From: Loripinus fragilis
Taxonomy: Eukaryota > Mollusca > Bivalvia > Lucinida > Lucinidae
Direction: 5' to 3'
Assembly (NCBI GenBank): GCA_964019695.1
Contig: OZ026530.1
Span: 37,744,835-37,808,834 of the forward strand
DNA length: 64,000 bases
The notes under the pieces were generated by a model, which did not search any database, was not told the DNA's origin, and saw only the letters and a list, made by a program, of their open reading frames with translations. Both the position numbers and the translations under genes were made by a program. The number at the start of each line of letters is the position of its first letter. The first letter of the stretch is position 1. Shown piece after piece: positions 24,553-37,027 of the stretch.

Positions 24553-26374
24553 TTAGCCTGGTTGTCCACAGAGTCTCCAGGCGTAAAGTTTCCAGTTTCT
24601 GTTTTTGAACGGTTCTGCTCTGGGGCCTATTTTTATCACTGTTCGGGGTAACATTAGAAGATGTATGGGATTGTCTTTAAGCATTGATTTTAATGTCTGA
24701 AACCAAATTTGCTCTTCCCACCATGGGGCGATAACTGTTGCTGTGGCCTTCTGGGCCTTTATCACTTCTAGCACGCGGGGAAGAAGCGCGAACGGTGCAT
24801 TTACGATATTGTTCACATAGGTCCAATCGTTCTGAGCCAGAGCGTCCACGCCCAAAGACATGGGGTCCCAAAACCAACTGTTATAAACAGAGAGTTGAGT
24901 TATCATCATTGATGCAAATCTGTCTATATGATGAGGGCCCCAACACTGATCCAACATTCCGAACAAATTTGGATGGTGTTTCCACTCGTACGTCGAGTTT
25001 AGGCACGACTACTGGTCAGCTTTCCAGTTCCGTACTTCCGAAAGATATGAGGCCACTAGTGATACATTCATGTCTATTGCTTCTTGATGTGCAAGTTTCA
25101 CTGTTTCGTCCAATTGTTGAGTTGAACCACCCTGCTTGTTTATGAATGCTATGGTAGTGATATTGTCGGAGAGTATTTGCATGGTTTTGTTCTCTAGGAA
25201 CGGTTTCAATGAGATTAATCCTAGCCACACTGCATACAGTTCACGGCAATTTGAATGTAGATATTACATTCTCTTGTGTGGTTGACGCATCAGTCGTCAT
25301 TTGAATGTCTATATGTTTGTGTTTGACAACATATCCGTTCCATTTTGACAATGAATCTATCATCCAATTAAAATCTTGTACAGTATGACTATCAAGTATA
25401 AGAATGTCTTTCCATGACCTTTTAGTGCTCAATAACCTATATAAGCTCCGTAATTGCAACTTAGCTAGGAAAATACATTTATATATGGATACGCACTGTC
25501 CACTAATACGCACCAACCCACAAGCTGAAATTTGACCTTTACTCAAGCATCGTTTGATGTCTTTTTTAAGATTTGTTATGCGCCTTTTTGGAATCTTTAT
25601 TATTGGTTGATCACCAGAATTGTCAACAAGGTAGCCTATGAACTCACATTGCAATGAGGGTTCTAGATTTGATTTCTTAAAGTTAACCATCCATCCTAAC
25701 TCCTCTAACAAGGATAATAACAATGTTTTATGTTCTTGAATATCTTCTAACTTAGCGAACAAAATAAAGTCATCGACATATAAGACTAGCCTAAGTCCTT
25801 TGGTTCTGAGGTAAGTCACAACTGGACGAAGAATCTTTGTAAAATAGTATGAACTGCAATTATGCCCAAACGGAAGTACATTCCATGTGTAGTACACAGA
25901 TTTGAAAGTAAACCTTAGCAATGTTCTATGGGTCTTATGGACAGGTATGTGGAAGAACCCATCATTTAGGTCGCTCGTTATCATGTAATCCTTTGTTTTG
26001 GTTATTTTGATGACAGAGTTTATATCCTAGTATTTAAATTTAGGTGGTTTCAAAAAACTGTTCAAATGCCGTAAGTCAGTAACTAAGTCTCCATTTTTCT
26101 TAGGTACACATGTGATAGGGGAAACGCATTTAGGTTTACTGTCTGCAATGTAAATGCAACCTTGTAATAGCAAACTATTGATTTCAGTTTCTAAAAATTT
26201 AATTTCTTTAGCGGAAAACTTTCCATTTGAAAATTCAAAACTATTCACTTCTCCTAATAATGGGAATTTAACACCCTCATCTATCCAATTAATAACAGTG
26301 TCAGAAGCACCAATAGATTTCCATTTGTCTTTATTTGACGGAAGGCTACATCTCATTGCAAAAACAAAAAACAA
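24553..26374 (-). pseudogene. Reverse transcriptase-RNase H of the DIRS-order element
   Basis: Copies the element RNA to DNA. The N-terminal part (from 26374) has VTDLRHLN. After an in-frame TAG at 26027-26029 the same frame goes on with motif A (SDLNDGFFHIP) and the catalytic YVDD of motif C. RNase H begins at TTDAST, but a deletion and frame change near 25231-25245 removes its middle, and it resumes at ELYAVWLGL with ILSDNITTIAFINKQGG. A second in-frame TAG lies at 25009-25011. The C-terminal region has the DIRS-typical blocks HHIDRFAS, GVDALAQNDW, ATVIAPWW and QIWF. Both stops can arise from one base change, so decay is slight. Confidence 0.9.
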
Positions 26375-26407
26375 GACAATACAATAGCTTGATCATTTGT
26401 ATGTTTA

Positions 26408-27300
26408 TTAGTTATCTTCCTGATCCCTGGAATGAGCCCCCTGGTTTTGTGGATTTTTCCACGGTTTCTGAAATCGGGGCGGACCCCTTAATTGCTGAAA
26501 AATGTCGTTATTAAAGTCTCTACCTCTCCCACGGCCCCTGCCACGTGATGGGGTTGGAGGTTGTGTGTACCTGTTTGAGATGCTGCTCAATTCAGCAGCT
26601 ACGCGTACGTTCTGTAAGCATTCACTGTTAAACCTGAATTGTAGGTTTGAAGGGCACCTAATAATTGTGATGTATTTTTATCAAACTTTCCATTCACTAA
26701 TAGAGCTGCATACTCATCTTGTAAAAACTTCAGATTGGCAAGCAAAATGGTGGCAAATGGGTTCAAGTCTACATTATCATCACCTTCTCTTATTTGTCCC
26801 AAAACTTTCAAAGGGGATTCAATATATCGCCCACACTTCGACAGTACTGTTAGAACTGGTTCTTCACGTTTGATTCCAGACCTTGAATCGTGTAATTTCA
26901 GATGGGATGGGAGAATGACCTTTTCTACAGATGACTTCAGTGAGTTGAAATCTTGTTGAATGTTTTTAATAACATCCACATCGGAATCTTCCTTTTTAAA
27001 AGGGTTTGAACCGAGGGAACCTGTCTGTTGGTTCTCAGAATCACAAAGATTTCCATTTGCCCACGAGGAGATGGGGGGACTTAATTTCTGAGGCCTTGAC
27101 TGGGAGGGGGAACTACTTTCACGGTTTGAAATTTCTACAGAATTAATGCGTTGGTTGATTTTAGCCAGCTTTTTGAAGATCTTGGACAAAGCGTCTCCGA
27201 TCTTTGAAGCTTCTGCACCTCCTGAAGCGTAATTGAAAGTTCTATCACCCGTTTTTTCAGGGGAATTTTCTTCGCCGTCTAAAGGCATGGCCTGACTGTG
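26408..27300 (-). pseudogene. Gag-like ORF of the DIRS-order element
   Basis: First frame of the element, upstream of RT. The N-terminal part is Ser/Glu/Lys-rich with a possible coiled segment (SKIFKKLAKINQRINSVE). The C-terminal part has an Arg-Gly stretch (PSRGRGRGRGRDF), typical of nucleic-acid-binding gag tails. The two parts are in different frames, with the shift between about 26590 and 26640. The 5'-most start in this frame is GTG at 27307-27309; the first ATG is in AMPLDG. Gag function is inferred from position and composition. Confidence 0.65.
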
Positions 27301-27322
27301 AATATGCACATAAGAAAAACTT

Positions 27323-30106
27323 ACGCATTCTGGACTTATGCCATTTTCCTGTGAGTTTTATGGTAAATGTTTTATCAATTCAAATGCCTTGAAGATACAT
27401 AAGCTAAGTCATACAGTACTTAAACCATATTCTTGTGTCACTTGTTTCAAAACTTTTGTTCAGCCATCTGCTTTAAAGAATCATAAACCTGTTCATACAG
27501 GAGAAAAACCTCATAAGTGTGACACTTGCAGTAAATGTTTTGTTCTATTATCATCCTTGAAGAAACATATACTAATTCATATTGGAGATGCGCCATTTAC
27601 ATGTGGCTCATGTGGTAGAGGATTTACTCGTTCACATATCTTGATGCAACATATGCGTATTCATAATGGACATAAGCCATATACTTGTTGCTCATGTGGT
27701 AACGGGTTTACTTATTCTCACATCTTGAAGCAACATATGCTTATTTATACAAGAGAAAAGTCATATACTTGTGGCTCATGCGGTAGAGAGTTTAGTCATT
27801 CGTATATCTTGAAGCAACATATGCTTATTCATAAAGGACAAAATCCATATACTTGTGGCTCATGTGGTAGAGGGTTAAGTCATTCGTATATCTTGAAGCA
27901 ACATATGCTTATTCATATAGGACAAAATCCATATACTTGTGACTCCTGTGGTTGAGGGTTAAGTCATTCGTATATCTTGAAGCAACATATGCTTATTCAT
28001 AATTGACATAAGCCATATACTTGTGGCTCGTGTGGTAGAGGGTTTAGTCATTCGTATATCTTGAAGCAACAAATGCTTATTCATAACAGACATAAGCCAT
28101 ATACTCGTGGCTCATGTGGTAAAGGGTTTAGTCATTCCTATATCTTGAAGCAACAAATGCGTATTCGTAATTGACATGACCCATATACTTATGGCTCGTG
28201 TGGTAAAGGGTTTAGTCATTCCTATATCTTGAAGCAACAAATGCGTATTCGTAATTGACATGACCCATATACTTGTAGCTCATGTGGTAGAGGGTTTAGT
28301 CATTCCTATATCTTGAAGCAACAAATGCTTATTCATAATGGACATAAGCCATATACTTGTGGCTCGTTCGGTAAAGGGTTTAGTCATTCCTATATCTTAA
28401 AGCGACATATGCTTATTCATACAGGAGAAAAGCCATATACTTGTGGCTCATGTGGTAGAGGGTTTAGATATTCGTATATCTTGCAGCAACACATGCTTAT
28501 TCATAATGGACATAAGCCATATACTTGTGGCTCATGCGGTAGAGGGTTTAGCCATTCGTTTATCTTGAAGCAACTTATGCTTATTCATGATGGACAAAAA
28601 CCATACACATGTAGCTCATGCGGTAGAGGGTTTAGTCATTCGTATATCGTAAAGCAACATATGCTTATTCATAATGGACATCAGCCATATATATGTGGCT
28701 CATGTGGTAGAGGGTTTAGTCATTCGTATATCTTGAAGCAACATATGCTCATTCATAATGGACATAAGCCATATTCTTGTAGCTCATGTGGTAGAGGGTT
28801 AAGTCATTCGTATATCTTGAAGCAACATATACTTATTCATAATGGACATAAGCCATATACTTGTGGCTCATGTGGTAACGGGTTTAGTCATTCGTATATC
28901 TTGAAGCAACATATGCTTATTCATAATGGACATACGCCATATACTTGTGGCTCATGTGGTAGAGGGCTTAGTCATTCGTATATCTTGAAGCAACATATGC
29001 TTATTCATAATGGACATAAGCCATATACTTGTGTCTCATGTGGTAGAGAGTTTAGTCCTTTGTATATCTTGAAGCAACATATGCATATTCATAATGGAGA
29101 TAAGCCATATACTTGTGGCTCATGCGGTAGAGGGTTTAGTCATTCGTATATCTTGAAGCAACATATGCATATTCATAATGGAGATAAGCCATACACTTGT
29201 GGCTTATGTGGTAGAGGGTTTAGTCATTCGTATATCTTGAAGCAACATATGCTTTTTTATTATGGACATAAGCCATATACTTGTGGCTCATGTGGTAGAG
29301 GGTTTAGTCATTCGTATATCTTGAAGCAACAAATGCTTATTCATAATGGACATAAGCCATATACTTGTGGCTCATGTGGTAGAGGGTTTAGTCATTCGTA
29401 TATCTTGAAGCAACAAATGCTTATTCATAATGGACATAAGCCATATACTTGTGGCTCATGTCGTAGAGGGTTTAGTCATTCGTATATCTTGAAGCAACAA
29501 ATGCTTATTCATAATGGACATAAGCCATATACTTGTGGCTCTTGTGGTAGAGGGTTTAGTCATTCGTATATTTTGAAGCAATATATGCTTATTCATAATG
29601 GACATAAGCCATATACTTGTGGCTCATGTGGTAGAGGGATTAGTTAGTCGTATATCTTGAAGCAACATTTGCTTATTCATAACGGACAAAAGCCATTTAC
29701 TTGTGTCTCATGCAGTTGAGGGTTTAGTCATTCGTATATCTTGAAACAACATATGCTTATTCATAATGGACATAAGCCTTATACTTGTGGCTCATGTGGT
29801 AGAAGGTTTAGTCATTCGTATATCTTGAAGCAACATATGCTTATTCATAATGGACATAAGCCATATACTTGTGGCTCATGTGGTAGAGGGTTTAGTCATT
29901 CGTATATCTTGAAGCAACATATGCGTATTCATAATCGACATAAGCCATATACTTGTGGCTCATGCGGTAGAGGGTTTACTTATTCACATAACTTGAAGCA
30001 ACATATGCTTATTCATACAGGAGAAAGCCATATACTTGTGGCTCATGTGGTAAATGTTATACACAATTATCTTCGTTTAAAGAAACATGGACATACTTAT
30101 AAATAG
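27323..30106 (+). pseudogene. ZNF B distal zinc-finger array (~33 fingers)
   Basis: Continuation of zinc-finger locus B beyond the retrotransposon. It resumes at THSGLMPFSC, a linker plus finger start. Three divergent fingers come first, then about 29 units of 84 bp encoding CGSCGRGFSHSYILKQH with HNGHKPYT linkers. The whole array stays in one frame with in-frame stops at 27953, 28004, 28172, 28256, 29645 and 29717, and it ends at TAG 30104-30106. Near the end a lost A (about 30025) is compensated by a gained T (about 30076). Almost every finger has the same helix residues H, Y, I, Q at -1, 2, 3 and 6. The longest open stretch is 28313-29647. It lacks its own ATG context and is probably untranslated. 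Confidence 0.85.
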
Positions 30107-30769
30107 TATTGACGCAATACACTATATAATTATACCTCTGTAGTTACTAGATTACTTTTCTATCAGCTTAAGTACCATTATTATTCATACATGTTTAAAG
30201 TCTTTATTATATTAGACTATGAGAAAGCAAAATAGTCATTGACTGCACGGTAGGCATTGGTGATTGCAGATGGAGAGTAGCCTCTGTATGTCAGCTTGTT
30301 CACTATAGCCTTTTTGGGTTATGCCTGAAAAAGAAGGAAACAAAAACTAAGACTGGGTATTTCAACTTTTGTCTGAAAAAAATTCAAAAGTTAAGAACAA
30401 GTATAATCATTTGGGCAGTTACTGTAGGTGAAAAATGGAACGTGACACCGGTAGGTCATGTGACTTTGTTTAGCAGAAGTCAAAAAATATTGTGACCAGG
30501 AATTTTTTCTCAAACAATGAAATTTGACATTTGGGAGGTACAAATGAGGACACATTAAAAAGGTATTATGAAAACTGGTGAATATACGCAAAGAAATACA
30601 AAATAAATAGTTACTTACGTCATTTTCAGTTGTTGTTGACAGAAGTGACAGCTCTTTGTTTACGCTAAAAGTACCTGGATGTAATGACGTCATGGAACTC
30701 TTCTCAATGGAAATCACGCGAGGTTATGAAAGGTCACCGAAACAGGTCAGTCACCGAAACAGGGCCGAC
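30107..30769. other. Downstream flank of ZNF B, no gene seen
   Basis: 30107-30230 aligns with 55504-55520 and then 56655-56775 of unit C, with C carrying a ~1.1-kb insert. The minus-strand frame at 30391-30717 has no recognised domain. Confidence 0.5.
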
Positions 30770-32720
30770 AACGATACAGTAAAACTTGTGTGAAACGGCC
30801 ACCCTCAAAATGACCAAAATTGGTTCAATAGCATTTATTGCTTAATGCAGGTCAAGCCTATTGCAGAATTGCCATTCTTTTGGCCTTCAAGAACCTATTG
30901 TCAATAAGATATATGTATTTTGTGTTTTGAGTGACTGTTTTACACATGTTTTACTGTATTTTAAAACCGTGATAAAAGCAATCCTGTTGATAAATGATAT
31001 CACTTTCCCCTTATTCGCCAATGTATCAAATGATATTTCATTGGAGTGTCCAGTCACTCTTATATATGTTGCTGATAAGAGCCGGCAAAGAACTTAGCTT
31101 GGACGAATGTACAGGTATAAATTTAGACGCCTGGTACAGCTGGGTGGTTTCGCATGAATTTTTAAGGCATGCATGTACATAAATATACGCTAGGTCACAT
31201 AAGATGAGCTCTATACATGTACATATATTTGAGCGCGTGGGGCCCTTGACGTTTCTGTGAGATAGCATTAGGCTTGTTCGTATACAACCTGTAAAGTGTT
31301 ATTTCCTTTTTCAAAGGCTCGACAAGGCATGTGACTTTATCACTTCATATCGTCACGTTGCAATATTTTTGACCATTGTAAAGTAACGCCAAGATCGAGG
31401 ATCGCGCATGCGCTTGCTTCAAAGAGCTACCATTATGGTGCAAGCTCTTAGTGGACCAAACAAATATTCCAGTCTTGTGACTAAAATAAAGCTTGAATAT
31501 AAAAAACTGGTATCTTCGAAATTTATCTTTATTTTTTTAATTGCCCAAAAAGGTAACATTTCATTTTTCAATGGTAGAATAGGCGTTTTACTTCCGTCCA
31601 ATTGACCCCATATAGATACTGGAACTTGGGGACTTAGAAACAAAAATAGTATTCAAACTGCAATTGAATAGAACAGAACAGAATCTATCTAATCGTAACA
31701 GCTTATGTTCACATTTCTAAACACCTGAAGGTCATAATAAGAGTTAACATTTCCATTTATTAATGGTGATTTTACTTTACCCATCAACATCTAAAAGAAT
31801 TCAATGAGCACTCAAGTTAAAGCTGAAAAGAATTTGCCAATTCTTTGAAGACGTCATCTGTATATTTTACATGAGGAAATATTTGGCCTTTACCTTTGAC
31901 TAAAAATCAAAGTTATGATCTGAAACCTCATTGTTGCACAGGAAGCTCGTTAGCACGAACAAACCTGTCACCTTTCGCTCGGTGCACACTGGGATTGAGC
32001 CGTCATTTTTATTAAAAATATATTATGCAATCACTGCTTGCATGACTCAGGGCTTTACATCCATAAAATATTTTTGCTATTTTTAACAATAAATTCGGTC
32101 ACTACAGCAGTGCGAGAATTGAACGAGACTAGCCAAATATCGCTAGTTACCCATGATGCAAAGGGCGAAATGCAAGAGATCTAGATGAGGTATAGTCAGG
32201 TCTCGCGAGAATGCTGAAACCTTTGTTTTATAAACGACGTAAGCAATCATTGTGCATTTGTGGTTTTTGCTATAATTTGTTTCCTCTATTTTACCAGTGA
32301 TCTATATAAGATTGTTCTGGCGATTTCGTAAAACCGTGACGATCGTTTCTTAATTGCGGTTGCAGATATAATGATAAATATGTTTGGAAGAGTTATCTCT
32401 CATTAATAAATGAAATGTATTGATAATGGTAAAGTATAATATTCATATTATTGATATTATTTTGATATATTGTTGCCAGATTATTCCACTGTGCATGCAA
32501 GAAATTCGGCATTGTCTGCGCATGTTTAAATTCTCGATGATCGAAATTCTACCAATTGCACATTTCACTTTCACAAAGCCGAATTAAACCGTAAAAGTAA
32601 ATCAAGGGGGCGCGCTGATTTCAAAAGTTCTGACTTGAATGAAAAATTTTCCTGTACAAACAAAAACTACCAGTTTGTCATGGAGACCGATACTTCTGGC
32701 TATACTGTTGTATAAACAAA
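30770..32720 (+). repeat. Duplicated flank, unit B copy
   Basis: Aligns in the same orientation with about 57905-59445. Shared blocks include AACTTGTGTGAAAC, TCAAATGATATTTCATTGGA, GATCGAGGATCGCGCATGCG and TTTGTCATGGAGACCGATAC. C lacks about 350 bp present here near 31870-32225. The open frames at 30861-31643 occur in both copies with disruptions and are not convincing genes. Confidence 0.8.
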
Positions 32721-33929
32721 TTTATACATTTTACACAGATTACGTCCCAACCACAGGGACCTTTATCATGTTTTTTTTATAGTTTTAGGGGCATTTGTAT
32801 ATATTGACAAGGGTGCTTTCGAGGTCAGAATACCTATGTTCGAAAAAAAAATCACAGCATGAAGACAGTCATGAGTTACCAAGAATTCTCACTGTCTGGT
32901 CGTACAAATATGTTTTATCTACAATATCATCCATATTTGATTCACAGGAGACACTTACTTTGGTCACAATCCTTCATCAAAGTTCAAAATTCGTCTATTT
33001 TCCAGAGGATGTAGCTAAGCCCGTCCACCGTTTTTCTATTTCGCCCAAATGTACGAATGTCTGGAAGAAAAAATATTTTAATCAATTTTCGCTTAAAATA
33101 TATTCATTGAAAAAACCACAAACTGTAGGCTAAATAATACCAGAAATACATGCATTTAGATCAAAATACTTTCATACGTTGTAGTTGGATAACTTTAGTT
33201 CTTGCGCACGTTTACAAACACATTTTATCGAAAATTCACCCATCATCCCACATTGATGCATACAATGATATAGTCAGCAGTAGTTGTCCCCTTGACCAAA
33301 ATGGCCACTTTGGTTAGTACAGAAAAAGTGTCATACAAGTGAGAGCTTTCGGATTCAGTGTCCCCAGCAAAGAACCACTAAGTATATCAATAATGACAGT
33401 TTGTGTTTGTAAATGTTAACTGATTCAATAATACACATGATGGGATATATCAAATTGACAATTGTACCTCTTTCAAACACTCGACCTTTTTCAACCCAGG
33501 TTAGTTTACTATTAACAAGGAGAACTGTTATATGAATTATAATGTTTGTTGTTAGTACCAGAGTAAACATATCAATTGTTGTGAACATATTATCATAACA
33601 GCCGCATTACACAATTAAATATTCACGTCCACAAATGAGCCACTACATGAGATTTCCAACGATTTGGTTTGTGTGACTATCAAAGCCTCAGATCCGCCTG
33701 CGCATACAGGCAGTCTAATCAGGGCCTATGCTAGTGGCTTGAATATGTTTTGAGTATCAAGCTAATGATTTAACATCATATGGAGTTTCTAAGCTTAACA
33801 GGAGGCTGCAGAGGTTGGTCTGAATCTACACTTGTCAAAATGCCACATTGTTGGAAATCGCATGTCACGGCTACAATGGCTTACCAATCTATGTTTTCTA
33901 GCATTGCGTATATAGCTGTGCTGAGAAAA
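32721..33929 (+). repeat. Further unit B flank, partly shared with C
   Basis: 33040-33200 (GCCCAAATGTACGAATGTCTGG and on) aligns with 60718-60823 and then 61880-61935, with an insert in C. The rest holds short frames (32795-33133 and 33355-33588) that I do not recognise. Confidence 0.55.
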
Positions 33930-34285
33930 AATGGGGATCGAACCCGGAGCCTTTCACATGCATTCTATATTCATGATTTTTTATTAGTATGAATGTGCAC
34001 TGGTATTATTGATAAAGTAAATTTAATGTGGCTATATTTTAGTATACATATGACCACATTATTGCATTACGTAATAACAAAGACGTGAATATTACTTGCC
34101 ACGGTATAACGAAAGCAATCTTTCAATATACAGAAAACTGCTCTAATTTATTTCTTCCCCAGTAAATTGGCAATTGAATGCCCTTTTATTGACACTCAAT
34201 GGGAACAAAGAAGGTTCTGATACAGTACAACAACTAGAAGTTGCAATAAATTGTGGTGTTTTATAAGGGTTTATGGAGTTTAGGT
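33930..34285 (+). repeat. Dispersed duplicate of 63605-63945
   Basis: Nearly identical over ~350 bp, beginning GGGGATCGAACCCGGAGCCT (on the minus strand a B-box-like GGGTTCGATCCCC) and running through TTGCATTACGTAATAACAAA to AATTGTGGTGTTTTATAAGG. It marks the far end of the B-C duplication. Confidence 0.85.
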
Positions 34286-34562
34286 AACCGGTGTAACGTT
34301 GCGTTTTTATCGCCTATATCTTCTGAGTTTATTTGGGAAATGGCTAACCTTGGCTCTTGTTTGTGATGTTTACTGTGATTTTCTTACTTTTACATTTGGT
34401 ATCATGGGACAGGTGTGACACTTGATTGTATCGATTCCTGCCCATTGCTGTCTTTCTTACTTTCTTAAATAAAAAATGTTATAGGTTAACTTGTTGAATT
34501 TTAATGAAGTTCCATAGAGTACTTTCCATTCACTGATAATGAATGCTATGCAATCACTTTAA

Positions 34563-34850
34563 ATTACATGATATGGGTCTTGACGTGAGAAAACATGTCT
34601 TTGGTGCGAACAACAAAGGCGGAGACCAGCCTGCGGATCCACGCAGTCTGATCTTCGTCTTTGTTATTCACTTATTGCAAAGTGTCATTTATAAGTATCA
34701 CATATATACTTGCTACATGCGAACTTTCAATTTTCTAGCCAATCTCTGTGGCTGAGGAGATTGGTTTGAATCTGGCTTTGTCCGAAACTCCGAAGACAGG
34801 TTTTGTACCGATGAGGCCCATATATCTCTGCTATGAATAACTTAAGGTAG
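34563..34850 (+). repeat. Dispersed duplicate of 48586-48860
   Basis: ~285 bp, about 95% identical by eye. It starts TACATGATAT.GGTCTTGACG and ends CTCTGCTATGAATAACTTAA. It contains a degenerate GTCTTTGGTGCGA...GCAGTCTGATC hairpin. Non-coding. Confidence 0.85.
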
Positions 34851-35559
34851 TACCGGACTCACCAGCATATGTCCAAAAAGTTACCATCTTTTGATATGTT
34901 AAAAAATAGCTCAAAACTCATCTATTTGACAAAAATAACAGGACCTTACCGTGCTCTTTAAAAAGTTATTAAACTTTAAAAATCGTAAAATACGAATTTT
35001 TCAAAATATCAATTTCTCATATTTTGAAAAAATTGAAAGTGAGAAATGCAATATTTTTTCCTGGGAATACGCTACATGCTATTGGCTAATAAAAGAACAC
35101 AATAACAGCGAAAAAAAGGCACGTGGCTTATTTTTTTAAGCTAAAATCTTTTTTGTAAAAAAAAATTAAGGCCAAAATATCGTTTAAATCTTGAATAAAA
35201 AATTTCACACAATGTAACTACAGAAACAAAAAACTTATTATTTTGAAGGAAATTTTGCATAGAAACTTATAATTAATTAAAAAGCATATGTCACCGTGCT
35301 CGTTTTTCTTTTTTGTGCTATTTTCTTTCTGTACCTCTGAATTAAAAACAGGCATGGAGTGCCATACCTGCTTCATTGTTTAATTTAGATCCGTGTGCGT
35401 AGACAGTGTACTGTTTGAGTTGATGTTGTTTAATTTAGGTCCGTGTGCGAAAAGCCTATTATTTGTCTACTCCTCATTTGGCACGTTCTAGGACTCCTTA
35501 GGACCTTTATAAGTGCGTTCGTGCGCGCGCTTGTGTGTGTGCCAAAATGAGGGTGAGTG

Positions 35560-35619
<60 letters not shown>

Positions 35620-36004
35620 AGGGGGCAATTCACGTGCTGTTGATTCATAGAATTTTTATTGTTGCTTTTATTATTTTCTTTTTTTTTCTTTACTTTACAT
35701 ACAGTATCCGTATTCTGGATTCGTTACAAAATTGACGTCATCAGCAGTAACGCGTATTGAAGTGTCGTCAGGATGACGCAAGTCTTGGATCTGGAAATAT
35801 GTTCTATTTCGAAAACGTTGTTGCAAGAATGACCTTAATCTGCAATAATGGTTTTCTGATACACTGAGATCTGCTAGACCCCTCAGGGGTAGTCATAACC
35901 CTCGCCTTTCTGGTTTGGGTTTCAACACCACCCTGGTGTTCTAGCAGGTGGTAATGCATAGAAAATCACGTTTGATCCCAAAATTGAAGTAATTAAATGA
36001 GCTG
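34851..36004. other. No gene; GA microsatellite inside
   Basis: AT-rich. A 22-bp direct repeat (GTTTAATTTA.GTCCGTGTG) occurs at about 35380 and 35428. A (GA)n run lies at 35562-35613. Its minus-strand translation (SLSLSL) is not a protein. Confidence 0.5.
35562..35613 (+). repeat. (GA)n microsatellite
   Basis: About 26 uninterrupted GA dinucleotides. Confidence 0.97.
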
Positions 36005-36100
36005 TAAAAAGAGATGAAATGCGAGGCTTGCCAGGAATTTTGTCACTTATTCGTGACAAGCTTAGTAAATTTAATAATACAGGAGCACAACTGTTAGGTT
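36005..36100 (-). mobile_element. Partial hairpin MITE, GGCAAGCCTCG family
   Basis: Contains AAAGAGATGAAATGC, then GAGGCTTGCC (the family loop in reverse), then AGTAAATTTAATAATACAGGAG and TGTTAGGTTCT, the family's terminal arm. The other arm does not pair, so this is a rearranged or truncated copy. Confidence 0.65.
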
Positions 36101-36481
36101 CTATTTATTGTATGACCCTAAAACTACTTTAAAATCGCGTTTAGAAATTGCGTGGAACTATGCTTTGATGTTGCCATATAATTATATGAGAAACCATTAC
36201 CGACGTCATTACATAGTGTTACTAAAATTTGTAAACTACAAGTGGTACATGTCGTTATGTCACTCCCATGCTAATACAAACGAACAAACAAATAAGTAAA
36301 CAAACAAACAATCAATAGGGCTCAAACCAGGGCCTACTTGGTCTCAAGTTGAACGTTTTGCCACTGCGGCAATGGGTAAAGAAGGGATGATACACGAGTT
36401 TAGGTCTTTTCATAAATGCAATAAGCTAATTCTAAGACAAGCATGCATATATGAAAGGCCATATTAGATTATTCACAGCTC
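36101..36481. other. No recognised feature
   Basis: Non-coding sequence including an (AAACA)-like run near 36280-36310. Confidence 0.4.
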
Positions 36482-36649
36482 GCATATATATTTCATCCAA
36501 GCTAAAGAAAGGGAGCCCTCCCACCTACGACGTCATATTTACAAAGATAAGGGACTTAAGAAGCACAGTAGCTCAGTTCGTAGAGTGTTAAACTAGTGAT
36601 CGAAGGAATACTAATTTGTGAATCACCAGAGTCATAGTGTTATGTCATG
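36482..36649 (+). repeat. SINE-like repeat, left part, interrupted
   Basis: Nearly identical to 46460-46615. It has an A-box-like CAGTAGCTCAGTTCGTAGAG near 36568, as in tRNA-derived SINEs. It stops at TCATG (36645-36649), where the CAGGGCTCTC element begins. Its right part resumes at 46311. Confidence 0.8.
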
Positions 36650-37027
36650 CAGGGCTCTCACACACCTTTTTGGGAATGGGGCCGGGGCCCATGGAATTGG
36701 GAAAATTCGCGGCGTTTTGACTTAAATTGGGAAATTTGACATCATCCTTATGTATGATGTTTCTATTGCTAGATTGATTCCAATATGCAGCAAGTGTTAT
36801 TATACGTGCGTCCTGGACGGCACGCGCGAAGCGCGTGTCGTCCAATGGGACGCAGGCTCATACATTCAGGATCAGATATCTTTCAGCCAATTTTCCAATG
36901 ATTTGCTCTATCAGTAAGAGCTTGATTTCGGTCCGCGTTTCAATGCTTCATTTTTTTCGAGCGCCTGTGCAGCAGAGACAATGCTATTTGGAATAGCTCG
37001 GCAACCTACGTATTTTCTTACTAACTA

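Larger units (their letters stand above)
23085..27322 (-). mobile_element. DIRS-order (Ngaro-like) tyrosine-recombinase retrotransposon
   Basis: A ~4.2-kb element on the minus strand lies between two halves of zinc-finger locus B. The order from its 5' end is a gag-like frame, RT, RNase H with the DIRS-type C-terminal region, then tyrosine recombinase. This order and the absence of an LTR or integrase define the DIRS group. Two ~55-bp direct repeats near its 3' end suggest the split direct repeats of Ngaro elements. Every reading frame carries a stop or shift, so the copy is dead. No target duplication is evident, as expected for recombinase-mediated insertion. Confidence 0.88.

Noticed and set aside
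27590..30050. CRISPR-like array of regular repeats
   Set aside because: The 84-bp period is contiguous with no unique spacers and translates as C2H2 fingers in one frame.
30861..31643. Overlapping frames suggesting a gene downstream of ZNF B
   Set aside because: The paralogous region 57990-58850 carries different breaks, and frames overlap on both strands without domain or splice evidence.
35430..35648. Ser-Leu repeat frame
   Set aside because: It is the minus-strand reading of the (GA)n microsatellite.
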